Program-made: the position numbers and the translations under genes
Part shown: piece by piece, positions 34,300-42,098 of the stretch
Layout of the letters: every line of letters starts with the position of its first letter
Position numbering within the stretch: position 1 is the stretch's first letter
Notes under the pieces: model-generated
Seen by the model: only the letters and a program-made list of their open reading frames with translations
Databases searched by the model: none
What the model was told of the DNA's origin: nothing
DNA from: Saccharopolyspora sp. NFXS83
GTDB taxonomy: Bacteria > Actinomycetota > Actinomycetes > Mycobacteriales > Pseudonocardiaceae
Reading direction: 5' to 3'
Assembly: GCF_026241095.1 (NCBI RefSeq)
Contig: NZ_JAPFGB010000006.1
Coordinates: forward strand, 186,001-250,000
DNA length: 64,000 nucleotides

Positions 34300-35058
34300 C
34301 TACCGGGACAAGGCGTAGGCCGCTGTCGCGCCTCCGTCGGCCACGAATTCGGCGCCCGTGCAGTAGGAGCTCTCGTCGCCGGCCAGGAACAGCACGAGGT
34401 TGGCGATGTCCGCCGGCTCCCCGAGCCGGCCGAGGGCGAGCCGGGACTTCGCGAAGCCGTCCATGGCGTCGCCCGCCACGTCCCGCAACATCCTCGTGTC
34501 GATCATTCCGGGATGCACCGAGTTGACCCGGATTCCGCGTTCGCCGAGTTCCAGCGCGGCGACCTTCGTCATGCCGCGGATGGCGAACTTGCTCGCCGCG
34601 TAGGCAACCGTGCCCGGCATCCCCGCCAGACCCTCCACTGAGGACACGTTGATGATGGAGCCGCCCCTCGGCATCGAACTCAGCACGGCGCGCATCCCGA
34701 GGAAGGCGCCGATCTGGTTCACCCGCACGACCCGCTCGTAGTCCGCCAGCGCCGTGTCGGCCAGCGCCGCCAGGTGCAGCACGCCGGCGTTGTTGACCAG
34801 CACGTCGACCGGACCGAACGCGGACTCCGCGGTCTCGATCGCCTCGTCCCACTCGTGTTCGGCGGAGACGTCGAGGTGCCGGTAGCGCGCGGACTCGCCG
34901 AGCTCCCCGGCCAGCGCCTCGCCCGCCTCGTCGGCGACGTCGGCGAGCAGCACGCGGGCGCCCTCGGCCACGAACCGGCGCGCGGCGGCGGCGCCCTGGC
35001 CACCGGCCGCACCGGTGATGACCGCTACCTTCCCGGAAAGCCGTGCCACGGCCGTCAC
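34300..35058 (-). CDS. SDR, hydroxysteroid-dehydrogenase-like (FabG3/Rv2002-like)
   Basis: This 252-residue classical SDR resembles M. tuberculosis FabG3, a 20beta/3alpha-type hydroxysteroid dehydrogenase. It has TGAAGGQGAAAARRFVAEGA near residue 16, YRHLDVSAEHEWDEAI, LVNNAGVLHLAA and IINVSSVEGLAGMPGTVAYAASK (Ser/Tyr/Lys). The VNSVHPGMIDTRM stretch and YCTGAEFVADGG end also fit. It overlaps the aldehyde dehydrogenase gene by 4 bp and precedes mceG by 42 bp, so it probably belongs to the sterol uptake operon. Redox of a steroid hydroxyl is the likely role. Confidence 0.8.
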   Translation of the reverse strand: MTAVARLSGKVAVITGAAGGQGAAAARRFVAEGARVLLADVADEAGEALAGELGESARYRHLDVSAEHEWDEAIETAESAFGPVDVLVNNAGVLHLAALADTALADYERVVRVNQIGAFLGMRAVLSSMPRGGSIINVSSVEGLAGMPGTVAYAASKFAIRGMTKVAALELGERGIRVNSVHPGMIDTRMLRDVAGDAMDGFAKSRLALGRLGEPADIANLVLFLAGDESSYCTGAEFVADGGATAAYALSR

Positions 35059-36563
35059 ATCATTTCCTCGGTCAACGGCATCAGCACCGTCTTGAGCTCG
35101 GTGTAGGCCTCGTAGGCGCTGCGCCCGCCTTCCCTGCCGAGCCCGGACTGCTTGTACCCGCCGAAGGGCAGGTGCGGCTCGACCTGGAAGCCGTTGATGC
35201 CGACCGTTCCGGCGCGCAGCTTGCGCGACACCCGGAACGCGCGCTGCGCGTCGGCGGTGAACACGCCCGCGCCGAGCCCGTACTCGGTGTCGTTGGCGAG
35301 CCGGATCGCCTCGTCCTCCTCGGTGAAGGGCACCACCGACAGCACCGGGCCGAAGACCTCCTGCTGGGCGATGTCCATCGAGTTGTCCACGTCGGCGAAG
35401 ATCGCCGGGGTCACGAAGTTCCCGGCGCTCAGGTCGCCGTCGGCCCGCTCGCCGCCGGTGACCAGCCGGGCGCCCTCCTGCTTGCCGCGTTCGACCAGGT
35501 CCAGCACCCGCTTGAGCTGCCGCTCGTTGATCAGCGGGCTGGCCAGCACTCCCGGGTCGAACGGGTCGCCGTAGGTGACCGACCCGGCGATCATCTCCGC
35601 GGCGCCGATGAACTCGTCGTAGACGTCGCGGTGCACCAGCGCCCTGGTGTGCGCCACGCAGGCCTGCCCGGACAGCCCGAGGGTGACCATGCCCATCGCC
35701 GTCATCCCGGCCAGCCCGGCGTCGGCGTCCGGGAACACCAGGGCGGGGCTCTTGCCGCCGAGCTCCAGCGACACCCGCTTCATCGTCGGCGCCGAGGCCT
35801 CCACGATCCGGCGCCCCACTTCGCGGCTGCCGGTGAAGCTGACCTTGTCGACCATCCGGTGCGTGATCAGCGCTTCGCCGGTCGGTTCACCGGTGCCGGT
35901 GACGACGTTGACGACGCCGTCGGGAATCCCGGCCTCCGCCAGCAGTTCCACCATCCGCAGCACCGCGAACGTCGCGTGCTCGGACGGCTTCAGCACGACG
36001 GTGCACCCGGCGGCCAACGCGGGGCCGAGCTTCTGGGCGAACAGCAGGAACGGCGCGTTCCACGGCAGGATCGCGGCGACCACGCCGATCGGCTCCCGCA
36101 ACGTCATCGCCAGGTGGTCGCCGCCCTGGTACGGCGGCAGGGTCTCGCCACCGGCCTTGTCGATCCAGCCCGCGTGGTGGTCGAAGGCGTCGGCGGCGAC
36201 GTCGACCGATCCGGCGTAGACGGTTCCGAACGACAGCGGCACGCCGTTGTCGAGCGCCTGCAGGCCGCGCAGCTCCTCGGCGTGCTCGCGCAGGGATTCG
36301 GCGTAGCGGTGCAGCAGCTTCGCCCGCCGCCCGGCGGGCATCGTCGGCCACTCGCCCTCGTCGAAGGCGCGCCGCGCCGCGCGAACCGCCTCGTCGACGT
36401 CTTCGGCACCCGCGACGGGGAACTCCCCGACCTCTTCCTGGGTGGCGGGGTGCAGGTGGGTCCAGGTCTCGCCGGAACGGGCCTGGCGCCACTCGCCGTC
36501 GACGAGCAACGAGCCGTTGCGCAGCCCGACGTTCCCGCGATGCTGTTGCACGGTCAGCGACAT
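35055..36563 (-). CDS. NAD(P)-dependent aldehyde dehydrogenase
   Basis: This ALDH superfamily protein of about 502 residues has LPWNAPFLLFAQKLGPALAAG (Asn oxyanion region), FTGSREVGRRI and VSLELGGKSP (general-base Glu). The catalytic Cys is in GLSGQACVAHTRALV near residue 290, with EVFGPVLSVVPF and PFGGYKQSGLGREGG at the C-terminus. I prefer ATG 36563, which has a well-spaced AGGAGG; GTG 36572 is possible. It sits between hsd4A and a steroid SDR in the uptake operon. Oxidation of a sterol C26 aldehyde made by CYP125 or the adjacent alcohol dehydrogenase is a sensible but unproven role. Confidence 0.85.
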   Translation of the reverse strand: MSLTVQQHRGNVGLRNGSLLVDGEWRQARSGETWTHLHPATQEEVGEFPVAGAEDVDEAVRAARRAFDEGEWPTMPAGRRAKLLHRYAESLREHAEELRGLQALDNGVPLSFGTVYAGSVDVAADAFDHHAGWIDKAGGETLPPYQGGDHLAMTLREPIGVVAAILPWNAPFLLFAQKLGPALAAGCTVVLKPSEHATFAVLRMVELLAEAGIPDGVVNVVTGTGEPTGEALITHRMVDKVSFTGSREVGRRIVEASAPTMKRVSLELGGKSPALVFPDADAGLAGMTAMGMVTLGLSGQACVAHTRALVHRDVYDEFIGAAEMIAGSVTYGDPFDPGVLASPLINERQLKRVLDLVERGKQEGARLVTGGERADGDLSAGNFVTPAIFADVDNSMDIAQQEVFGPVLSVVPFTEEDEAIRLANDTEYGLGAGVFTADAQRAFRVSRKLRAGTVGINGFQVEPHLPFGGYKQSGLGREGGRSAYEAYTELKTVLMPLTEEMM

Positions 36564-36636
36564 CGTCGTCACTCCTCCTGGTGGTCCGGTGCTCGTCGTC
36601 CGGAGCCGATCGCGGGCTCCGTCGGGTCGTGCTGCT

Positions 36637-37536
36637 TCAGCCCAGCGAGAGCAGGTCGTCGCTGGTGAACATTCCGTCGCCGCGAGAGGCGAAGTAGTCG
36701 CCGACGGACTCGTGGAGTTCCGCGGTGGTCCAGGTCGGTCCCGCGGTGTCGAACCGGCGCTCGACGGCAGGTGGGGACATCAGCACGACCTTGCCGCCGT
36801 GCACCACGAAGACCTGCCCGTTGATGCCTGCCGAGGCCGGTGCCGCCAGGTAGGCGACGAACGGCGCCACGTGCTCGGTGGACAGCGGGTCGACGCCACC
36901 TCCGGGCGCGGGACCGAAGGTGTCCTCGGTCATCCCGGTCCTGGCGCGCGGGCAGATCACGTTGGCGCGCACGCCGTAGCGGGCCGTCGCGCGGGCGGTG
37001 GAGACCGTCAGCATGGCGATCCCCGCCTTGGCCGCCGTGTAGTTCGGCTGCCCACCGGATCCGAACAGGAACGCCTCGGACGCGGTGTTCACGATGCGCC
37101 CGTACACCTCGCCACCGGTGTCCTTCGACCGCTGCCGCCAGTGCGCGGTCGCCGCCCGCGAGAGCAGGAAGTGCCCGCGCAGGTGGACTCGGATGACGTC
37201 GTCCCACTCCTGGTCGGTCATGTTGAAGATCGTGCGGTCGCGCAGCACTCCCGCGTTGTTCACCACCACGTGCAAGCCGCCGAAGCGTTCCAGCGCGGTC
37301 GACACCAGCCCGTCGGCGGTCTCGCGGTCGCTGATGTCCCCGCGCACGGCGACCGCTTTCCCCCCGGCGGACTCGACTTCCCCGACCACCGCGTCCGCGG
37401 CGTCCGAGACGTCGTTGACCACCACCTCCGCACCGGCCGCGGCCAACGCGAGCACCTCGGCCCTGCCGAGCCCGCCACCGGCCCCGGTCACCACGGCCAC
37501 CTTGCCCGCCAGGCTCAACTCCGCCCGCTCGTCCAC
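36637..37536 (-). CDS. hsd4A: 17beta-hydroxysteroid dehydrogenase-like SDR Hsd4A
   Basis: This 299-residue HSD17B4-type SDR corresponds to Rv3502c, which sits next to mce4 in M. tuberculosis. It oxidises the beta-hydroxyacyl-CoA side chain of sterols. Motifs: VTGAGGGLGRAEVLALAA near residue 16, VVNNAGVLRDRTIFNMT, the Ser in VNTASEAFLFGSGGQPNYTAAK, and ANVICPRARTGMTEDTF. The start GTG 37536 is preceded by GAGGAG and avoids an extension that would run into a repeat element. The 246-bp gap upstream holds repeat copy A. Confidence 0.85.
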   Translation of the reverse strand: MDERAELSLAGKVAVVTGAGGGLGRAEVLALAAAGAEVVVNDVSDAADAVVGEVESAGGKAVAVRGDISDRETADGLVSTALERFGGLHVVVNNAGVLRDRTIFNMTDQEWDDVIRVHLRGHFLLSRAATAHWRQRSKDTGGEVYGRIVNTASEAFLFGSGGQPNYTAAKAGIAMLTVSTARATARYGVRANVICPRARTGMTEDTFGPAPGGGVDPLSTEHVAPFVAYLAAPASAGINGQVFVVHGGKVVLMSPPAVERRFDTAGPTWTTAELHESVGDYFASRGDGMFTSDDLLSLG

Positions 37537-37594
37537 ACCAGACTCCTCAATCACCGGGAACAGGGCCTCTCCTGCGATTTTCTGGTCTTCGTCC

Positions 37595-37767
37595 TGTCGG
37601 TGGCGAAGCCGCCGAGCAGCGACCACCTGAGCAGAACGACCACCGGCGGGTTCTCAGCGGCTTCCTCGCGAGGACAGCAATTTCTCTCGTGGCGGAGCCA
37701 CTTGAGAAATTGATCCCGCAGCGAGGAAGCCGCTGAGGTTCCGCTGCTCGCCCCGCTACGCAGACCG
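37595..37767. repeat. Nested-hairpin intergenic repeat, copy A
   Basis: This element of about 170 bp lies between the ADH and hsd4A genes. It contains a small hairpin (37597-37604 with 37608-37615). A larger nested one follows: outer arms 37654-37669 and 37721-37736, TCAGCGGCTTCCTCGC perfectly paired over 16 bp. The inner arms are CAATTTCTC 37678-37686 with GAGAAATTG 37704-37712, and the tip is GTGGC-GGA-GCCAC. The element ends with CCCGCTACGC near 37752-37761. Related copies lie at 41.9, 55.0 and 62.4 kb. No coding content is convincing. Confidence 0.85.
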
Positions 37768-37782
37768 CGCCGAGAAGGAGAT

Positions 37783-38871
37783 CTAGTCGAAAGTGACGAT
37801 TTGGCGGACCAGGGCAGCATCCCCGCCTTGCAGCGCCGCCAAGCCGTCGTTGATGTCGGAGAGCGCGAGGCGTCTGCTGATCATGCCTTCGAGGTCGAGG
37901 CGCCCGGCACGCCAGAACCGCAGCATCCGGTCGATGTCCCGGCGCGGGTCGGCCGAGCCGTAGAACGACGGCAGGATCTTGCGTTCGTTGATGAACAGCT
38001 CCTGCGCCGTGAATTCGACCTTCTGGTCTTCGCCGCCCGCGCCGACGATGACGACGGTGCCACCGCGCCGGGTGGCGTCGTAGGCGGAGCGGATGGTGCC
38101 CGCCAGCCCGACGACTTCGATGGCGTAGTCGAATCCGGCGCCACCGGTGAGTTCCTGCTTGAGCTCCTCGAACCCGTCGGGGGTCGTGGCGTGCGTCGCG
38201 CCGAAGCGCTTCGCCGCGTCGTGCTTCTGCGTCGCGGGGTCGACCGCCACGATCTCGGTCGCGCCGGCCAGCCGGGCGCCCTGGATCACCGAGATCCCGA
38301 CGCCGCCGCAACCGATGACGGCCACGGTGGACCCGGGTTCGACCTGGGCCGTGTTCAGCACCGCGCCGACGCCGGTGAGCACTCCGCAGCCCAGCAGCGC
38401 GCCCACCTCGAACGGCACGTCCGGGTCGATCTTGATCGCTCCGTCGCGCGGCAGCACCAGTTCTTCGGCGAACGTGCCGCAGCCCGCGAAGCCGAAGGTG
38501 GGTTCCGCGCCCACTTCGAACCGCGGGGAGGTGAACGCGGCGATGGTGTGCACCGCGCACAGGTGGGCCTGCCCGTGCAGGCATTCCCGGCATTTCCCGC
38601 AGGGCGGCACGAAGGTGATGGTGACGTGATCACCGGGTGCGAGGTCGGTGACCTGCTCCCCCACCGCCAGGACTTCGCCTGCGCCTTCGTGACCCATCAC
38701 TCCGGGGGCCAGCGCGGGCAGGGTTCCGTTCATGGCGGACACATCGCTGTGGCAGATCCCCGCCGCGCGAATCCGGACGTGCACTTCGTCCGGGCCCGGC
38801 GCCACCACCGCGGCGTCCGTCCGGACGTCGAGCTCGTCATCGCCGATCTGCTTGAGCACCGCTGCCTTCAC
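37783..38871 (-). CDS. Zn-dependent alcohol dehydrogenase (MDR family)
   Basis: This 362-residue class III-like MDR enzyme has catalytic zinc ligands at about Cys40 (AGICHSD), His61 (GHEGAGEV) and a Cys in LLGCGVLTG. The structural-zinc Cys set lies at about 91, 94, 97 and 105 (CGKCRECLHGQAHLC). The NAD motif is IGCGGVGISVIQGARLAGA, followed by an acidic residue in IVAVD, which favours NAD. A KstR-type box with one mismatch lies 64 bp upstream. The setting suggests oxidation of a sterol side-chain alcohol (for example 26-hydroxy) ahead of the aldehyde dehydrogenase two genes downstream. This is inference. Confidence 0.85.
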   Translation of the reverse strand: MKAAVLKQIGDDELDVRTDAAVVAPGPDEVHVRIRAAGICHSDVSAMNGTLPALAPGVMGHEGAGEVLAVGEQVTDLAPGDHVTITFVPPCGKCRECLHGQAHLCAVHTIAAFTSPRFEVGAEPTFGFAGCGTFAEELVLPRDGAIKIDPDVPFEVGALLGCGVLTGVGAVLNTAQVEPGSTVAVIGCGGVGISVIQGARLAGATEIVAVDPATQKHDAAKRFGATHATTPDGFEELKQELTGGAGFDYAIEVVGLAGTIRSAYDATRRGGTVVIVGAGGEDQKVEFTAQELFINERKILPSFYGSADPRRDIDRMLRFWRAGRLDLEGMISRRLALSDINDGLAALQGGDAALVRQIVTFD

Positions 38872-38934
38872 CGGCCTGTCTCCTCACCGAGTCCGAGGCC
38901 GCCGCACAGGGCGACTGTTACGTGCGACACACAG

Positions 38935-38948
38935 TAGAACGCGTTCCC
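38935..38948. promoter_or_regulatory. KstR-type operator before the ADH-hsd4A-mce operon
   Basis: TAGAACGCGTTCCC matches the KstR consensus except the final A. It sits in the 84-bp gap between fdxD and the alcohol dehydrogenase gene and could control the long left-reading operon down to mceF. Confidence 0.65.
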
Positions 38949-38955
38949 GTTTTCT

Positions 38956-39165
38956 TCAAGACTCAGAGTCCGGGTCGTTTCCTGCGATGAAAAGCGCACC
39001 CTTCGGACAAAGCTGGACCGCTTTCGTAACACGTTCTACCGCCCCGTCCGGGATCGGACGGCGGATCTGCAGCTGTTCGTCCTCGTCCAGCTCGAAGACC
39101 CCCGGGGCCAGCCCGACGCACACGCCGTTGGCCTCGCACAGTTCGGGTCGCACGCCGATCTCCAT
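38956..39165 (-). CDS. fdxD: 3Fe-4S-type ferredoxin FdxD
   Basis: This 69-residue ferredoxin has Cys ligands spaced C-x5-C...C (ELCEANGVCVGLAPGVFEL and AVQLCPKGAL), the pattern of single [3Fe-4S] P450 ferredoxins. In M. tuberculosis fdxD (Rv3503c, 63 residues) is divergent from fadE26, exactly as here. It probably feeds electrons to a P450 such as CYP125 or to another sterol-pathway enzyme. The start is ATG 39165, preceded by GGAGGAAG; upstream codons are not conserved in character. The 327-bp gap to fadE26 carries two KstR boxes. Confidence 0.9.
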   Translation of the reverse strand: MEIGVRPELCEANGVCVGLAPGVFELDEDEQLQIRRPIPDGAVERVTKAVQLCPKGALFIAGNDPDSES

Positions 39166-39344
39166 CGCTTCCTCCGCACTCGTGGAACTCGGGCCCTCGG
39201 GTGCTCGGCGCGCGGCGGTCCTCAGCAGAGCAACGAGCCAGCCCCGCCGGATGCACTGCTCCATCCGGGGATCACCCGGCTGAACCGCTTCCGCAACCCA
39301 GGGCCACCACCCGCCGAACCCGTGGCAATCAGCGAATCATGATG

Positions 39345-39358
39345 TAGAACAAGTTCCA
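39345..39358. promoter_or_regulatory. KstR operator, fdxD side of the fdxD-fadE26 promoter
   Basis: TAGAACAAGTTCCA is a full match to TnnAACnnGTTnnA. It lies 180 bp upstream of fdxD and 136 bp upstream of fadE26, in an AT-richer stretch. It is one of two boxes in this gap. Confidence 0.82.
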
Positions 39359-39443
39359 CATTAACGCACCAGACCGCGCCTTCGGCGGAAAAGATGACCC
39401 CGAGCAGAGGTCGACCAACCGCCACAGGCCGGTTTATGGTCGG

Positions 39444-39457
39444 TGGAACTTGTTACA
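39444..39457. promoter_or_regulatory. KstR operator, fadE26 side of the fdxD-fadE26 promoter
   Basis: TGGAACTTGTTACA is a full match to TnnAACnnGTTnnA. It ends 36 bp before the fadE26 ATG and 99 bp (centre to centre) from the first box. The two boxes suggest separate control of the two divergent promoters. Confidence 0.82.
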
Positions 39458-39493
39458 CAAGTCCGGGCAGGACGACACCCGCCAGGAGGCCAC

Positions 39494-40672
39494 ATGCACA
39501 TCGGCTTCACGTCCGGTCAGCAACGGCTGCGCCAAGAGCTGCGCGACTACTTCGCGGGGCTGATGACCGAGGAGCTCCGCGCGGAGCTGACCACCGGCGG
39601 TGACTACGGCGACGGCGACGCGTACAAGCGGATCGTGCGGCAGCTGGGGACCGACGGCTGGCTGACGCTCGGCTGGCCCCGGGAGCACGGCGGCGACGGC
39701 CGCACGATGCTGGAGCAGCTCATCTTCACCGACGAGGCCGCGATCGCCGGAGTTCCGGTGCCGTTCCTGACGCTCAACAGCATCGCGCCCACGATCATGC
39801 GCTACGGCACCCCCGAGCAGCGGGCCCAGTACCTGCCCGGCATCGCCGCCGGGGAGATCCACTTCGCCATCGGGTACTCCGAACCGGAAGCCGGCACCGA
39901 CCTCGCCGCGCTGCGCACCACCGCGGTCCGCGACAGCGGCGAGTACGTGATCAACGGCCAGAAGATGTGGACCAGCCTGGTGCAGTACGCCGACTACATC
40001 TGGCTCGCCTGCCGCACGGATCCGGACGCCCGCAAGCACAAGGGGCTTAGCGTGCTGGTCGTGCCGACCGACGCGCCGGGCTTCTCCTGGACGCCGGTGC
40101 GCACCGTCGCCGGGCCGACTACCAGCGCCACCTACTACGAGGACGTGCGGGTGCCGGCCACGGCGCTGGTGGGCGAGGAGAACGCGGGCTGGCCGCTGAT
40201 CACCAACCAGCTCAACCACGAGCGGGTCGCGCTGACCTCGGCGGCGCCGATCACCTCCGCGCTGGCGGGAGTCCGGGACTGGGCGCGGGAGACCGAACTT
40301 CCCGACGGCCGCCGCGTGCTCGACCAGGAGTGGGTCCGCACCCACCTCGCGCGCGTGCACGCGGGCGCTGAAGTGCTCAAGCTGATGAACTGGAAGATCG
40401 CCTGGACCGCCGAGCGCGAACCCGCGCCCGCCGCGGCCTCGGCGACCAAGGTCTACGGCACCGAACTGGCCACCGAGGCGTACCGGCTGCTGATGGAAGT
40501 GCTGGGCCCCGCGGGGCACGTCCGCGCCGGTTCGCCCGGCGCCGCGCTGCGCGGCCGGATCGAGCGGATGCACCGCTCGGCGCTGATCCTCACCTTCGGC
40601 GGCGGCGCCAACGAGGTGCAGCGCGACATCGTCTCCACCGTCGGCCTCGGGCTGCCCCGGTCCCGCAGCTGA
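39494..40672 (+). CDS. fadE26: Acyl-CoA dehydrogenase FadE26 (ChsE4)
   Basis: This 392-residue ACAD (M. tuberculosis: 400) is the catalytic subunit of the ChsE4-ChsE5 complex. That complex dehydrogenates 3-oxo-cholest-4-en-26-oyl-CoA in the first round of side-chain oxidation. Motifs: GWPREHGGDGR at about 60-70, GYSEPEAGTDLAAL, GQKMWTSLVQYADYIW and the candidate catalytic Glu243 in LNHERVAL. The C-terminus is GGANEVQRDIVSTVGLGLP. The ATG at 39494 has an AGGAGG upstream. It is followed by fadE27 after 60 bp and by fadD17, the order of Rv3504-3506. Confidence 0.92.
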   Translation: MHIGFTSGQQRLRQELRDYFAGLMTEELRAELTTGGDYGDGDAYKRIVRQLGTDGWLTLGWPREHGGDGRTMLEQLIFTDEAAIAGVPVPFLTLNSIAPTIMRYGTPEQRAQYLPGIAAGEIHFAIGYSEPEAGTDLAALRTTAVRDSGEYVINGQKMWTSLVQYADYIWLACRTDPDARKHKGLSVLVVPTDAPGFSWTPVRTVAGPTTSATYYEDVRVPATALVGEENAGWPLITNQLNHERVALTSAAPITSALAGVRDWARETELPDGRRVLDQEWVRTHLARVHAGAEVLKLMNWKIAWTAEREPAPAAASATKVYGTELATEAYRLLMEVLGPAGHVRAGSPGAALRGRIERMHRSALILTFGGGANEVQRDIVSTVGLGLPRSRS

Positions 40673-40732
40673 TCCGGACCCGCCGTCCGCCCCTGCCCGA
40701 GTCCGGGCGCCGTCTGCACGAGGAGTTCCACG

Positions 40733-41860
40733 ATGGATTTCGCACCGACCGAGGGACAGCACGACCTGGCGGAGCTGACCCGCGACATCGTGACCGACCA
40801 CGTCACCGCCGACCGGTTGCGCGACGTGGAATCCGGCCCGGACCGGTTCGACCGCGCGCTGTGGACGGAACTCGGCAAGGCCGGGGTGCTCGACGCCGCG
40901 TTGCCGGAAGCGCTCGGCGGCGGTGGCTGCGGGCTGCCGGAGCAGTGCGCCGTGCTGGTCGAACTCGGCAGGGCGGTCACGCCGGTGCCGTACCTGCCGT
41001 CGTTGGTGACGGGGGCCTCCGCGGTGGTCCGGTTCGGGGACGCGCGCCAGCACGAGCGGTGGGCGCGCCCGGCAGGGGACGGCGAGATCGTGCTGACCGC
41101 GGCGTTCGCCGAAGGCGCCGATCCCGCACCCGCCGCTCCGTCCACCACCGCCGAACGGGATGGCGCGAAGTGGCGCGTCAACGGGGTGAAGGTGGCCGTC
41201 CCCGCCGGTGCGGTGGCGGACTTCTTCCTGGTACCGGCGTCGACTCCGCACGGACGGCGGGTGTTCGTCGTGGCGGCCGACGACGGCGGCGTGGCGGTGC
41301 GGCGCCAGCAAATCGTCGACGGCGACAGCGAAGCGTGGCTGGAGCTGAGCGGGGTCGGCTTGGACGACGACCGGCTGCTCGGCGGGGACGAGGCCGCCGA
41401 CGTCGCGGATTGGCTCGAAGCCCGCGGCACGCTGGGGTTGTGCGCGGAGCAGCTCGGGGTGCTGGAGCGGGCGTTGGAGCTGACCGCCGAGTACGCGGGC
41501 GAACGCACCCAGTTCGACCGCCCGATCGGCACCTTCCAGGCCGTGTCGCAGCGGCTCGCGGACGCCTACATCGACGTCGAAGCGGTCCGGCTGACGATGT
41601 GGCAGGCCGCCTGGCGCGCGGCGGAGGGCCTGCGCTGCGACGCCGAGGTGGCGACCGCGAAGTTCTGGGCGGCCGAAGCCGGGCACCGCGTCGCCCACAC
41701 CGCGGTCCACGTGCACGGCGGCGTGGGAATCGACCTCGAACACCACCTGCACCGCTACTTCGTCGCGGCCAAGCGCCGCGAGTTCGCCCTCGGCGGCGCC
41801 ACTGCTCAACTGCACCGCATCGGCACGGCACTGGCCGACGACGGCACCCTCCTGGACTGA
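40733..41860 (+). CDS. fadE27: Acyl-CoA dehydrogenase FadE27 (ChsE5)
   Basis: This 375-residue protein (M. tuberculosis: 373) is the partner of FadE26 in the alpha2beta2 dehydrogenase. The N-terminal helices are clear (ALPEALGGGGCGLPEQCAVLVELG). The central domain lacks SEPxAGSD. The C-terminal half provides the FAD-contact motif GERTQFDRPIGTFQAVSQRLADAY and HVHGGVGIDLEHHLHRYF. No catalytic Glu is apparent, as expected for this subunit. Repeat copy B follows in the 238-bp gap before fadD17. Confidence 0.9.
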   Translation: MDFAPTEGQHDLAELTRDIVTDHVTADRLRDVESGPDRFDRALWTELGKAGVLDAALPEALGGGGCGLPEQCAVLVELGRAVTPVPYLPSLVTGASAVVRFGDARQHERWARPAGDGEIVLTAAFAEGADPAPAAPSTTAERDGAKWRVNGVKVAVPAGAVADFFLVPASTPHGRRVFVVAADDGGVAVRRQQIVDGDSEAWLELSGVGLDDDRLLGGDEAADVADWLEARGTLGLCAEQLGVLERALELTAEYAGERTQFDRPIGTFQAVSQRLADAYIDVEAVRLTMWQAAWRAAEGLRCDAEVATAKFWAAEAGHRVAHTAVHVHGGVGIDLEHHLHRYFVAAKRREFALGGATAQLHRIGTALADDGTLLD

Positions 41861-41904
41861 CGCCGCCCATCGAGCGTCCTGCCCCACCCGGCTCGTGATC
41901 TTCG

Positions 41905-42062
41905 TCTGGTCAGCGGCGGAGCCGCTGAGCAGCGCCCCCCGGAGCAACCGGCACCGCCGCGGGATCTCAGCGGTTCCCTCGCGGGTACGGCGATTTCTCC
42001 CGTGGCGGAGCCACTCGAGAAATCGATCCCGCAGCGAGGGGGCCGCTTGGGATCCCGCCACC
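41905..42062. repeat. Nested-hairpin intergenic repeat, copy B
   Basis: This copy fills most of the gap between fadE27 and fadD17. The first hairpin is TCAGCGGC-GGA-GCCGCTGA (41910-41928). The outer arms 41967-41982 and 42034-42049 pair with G-T wobbles replacing pairs of copy A. The inner arms are CGATTTCTC 41991-41999 and GAGAAATCG 42017-42025, perfectly paired, and the tip GTGGC-GGA-GCCAC is identical. Differences from copy A preserve the inner stem (A-T to G-C at the same position). Confidence 0.82.
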
Positions 42063-42098
42063 CGATCACCCACGCAGCAGCGACCCGGGAGGCCAGCC

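Noticed and set aside
37551-37820. Short frames within the nested-hairpin repeats that read similarly in several copies
   Set aside because: The similar translations follow from nucleotide similarity of the repeats; there are no ribosome sites and the stem pairing, not codon use, explains the conservation.
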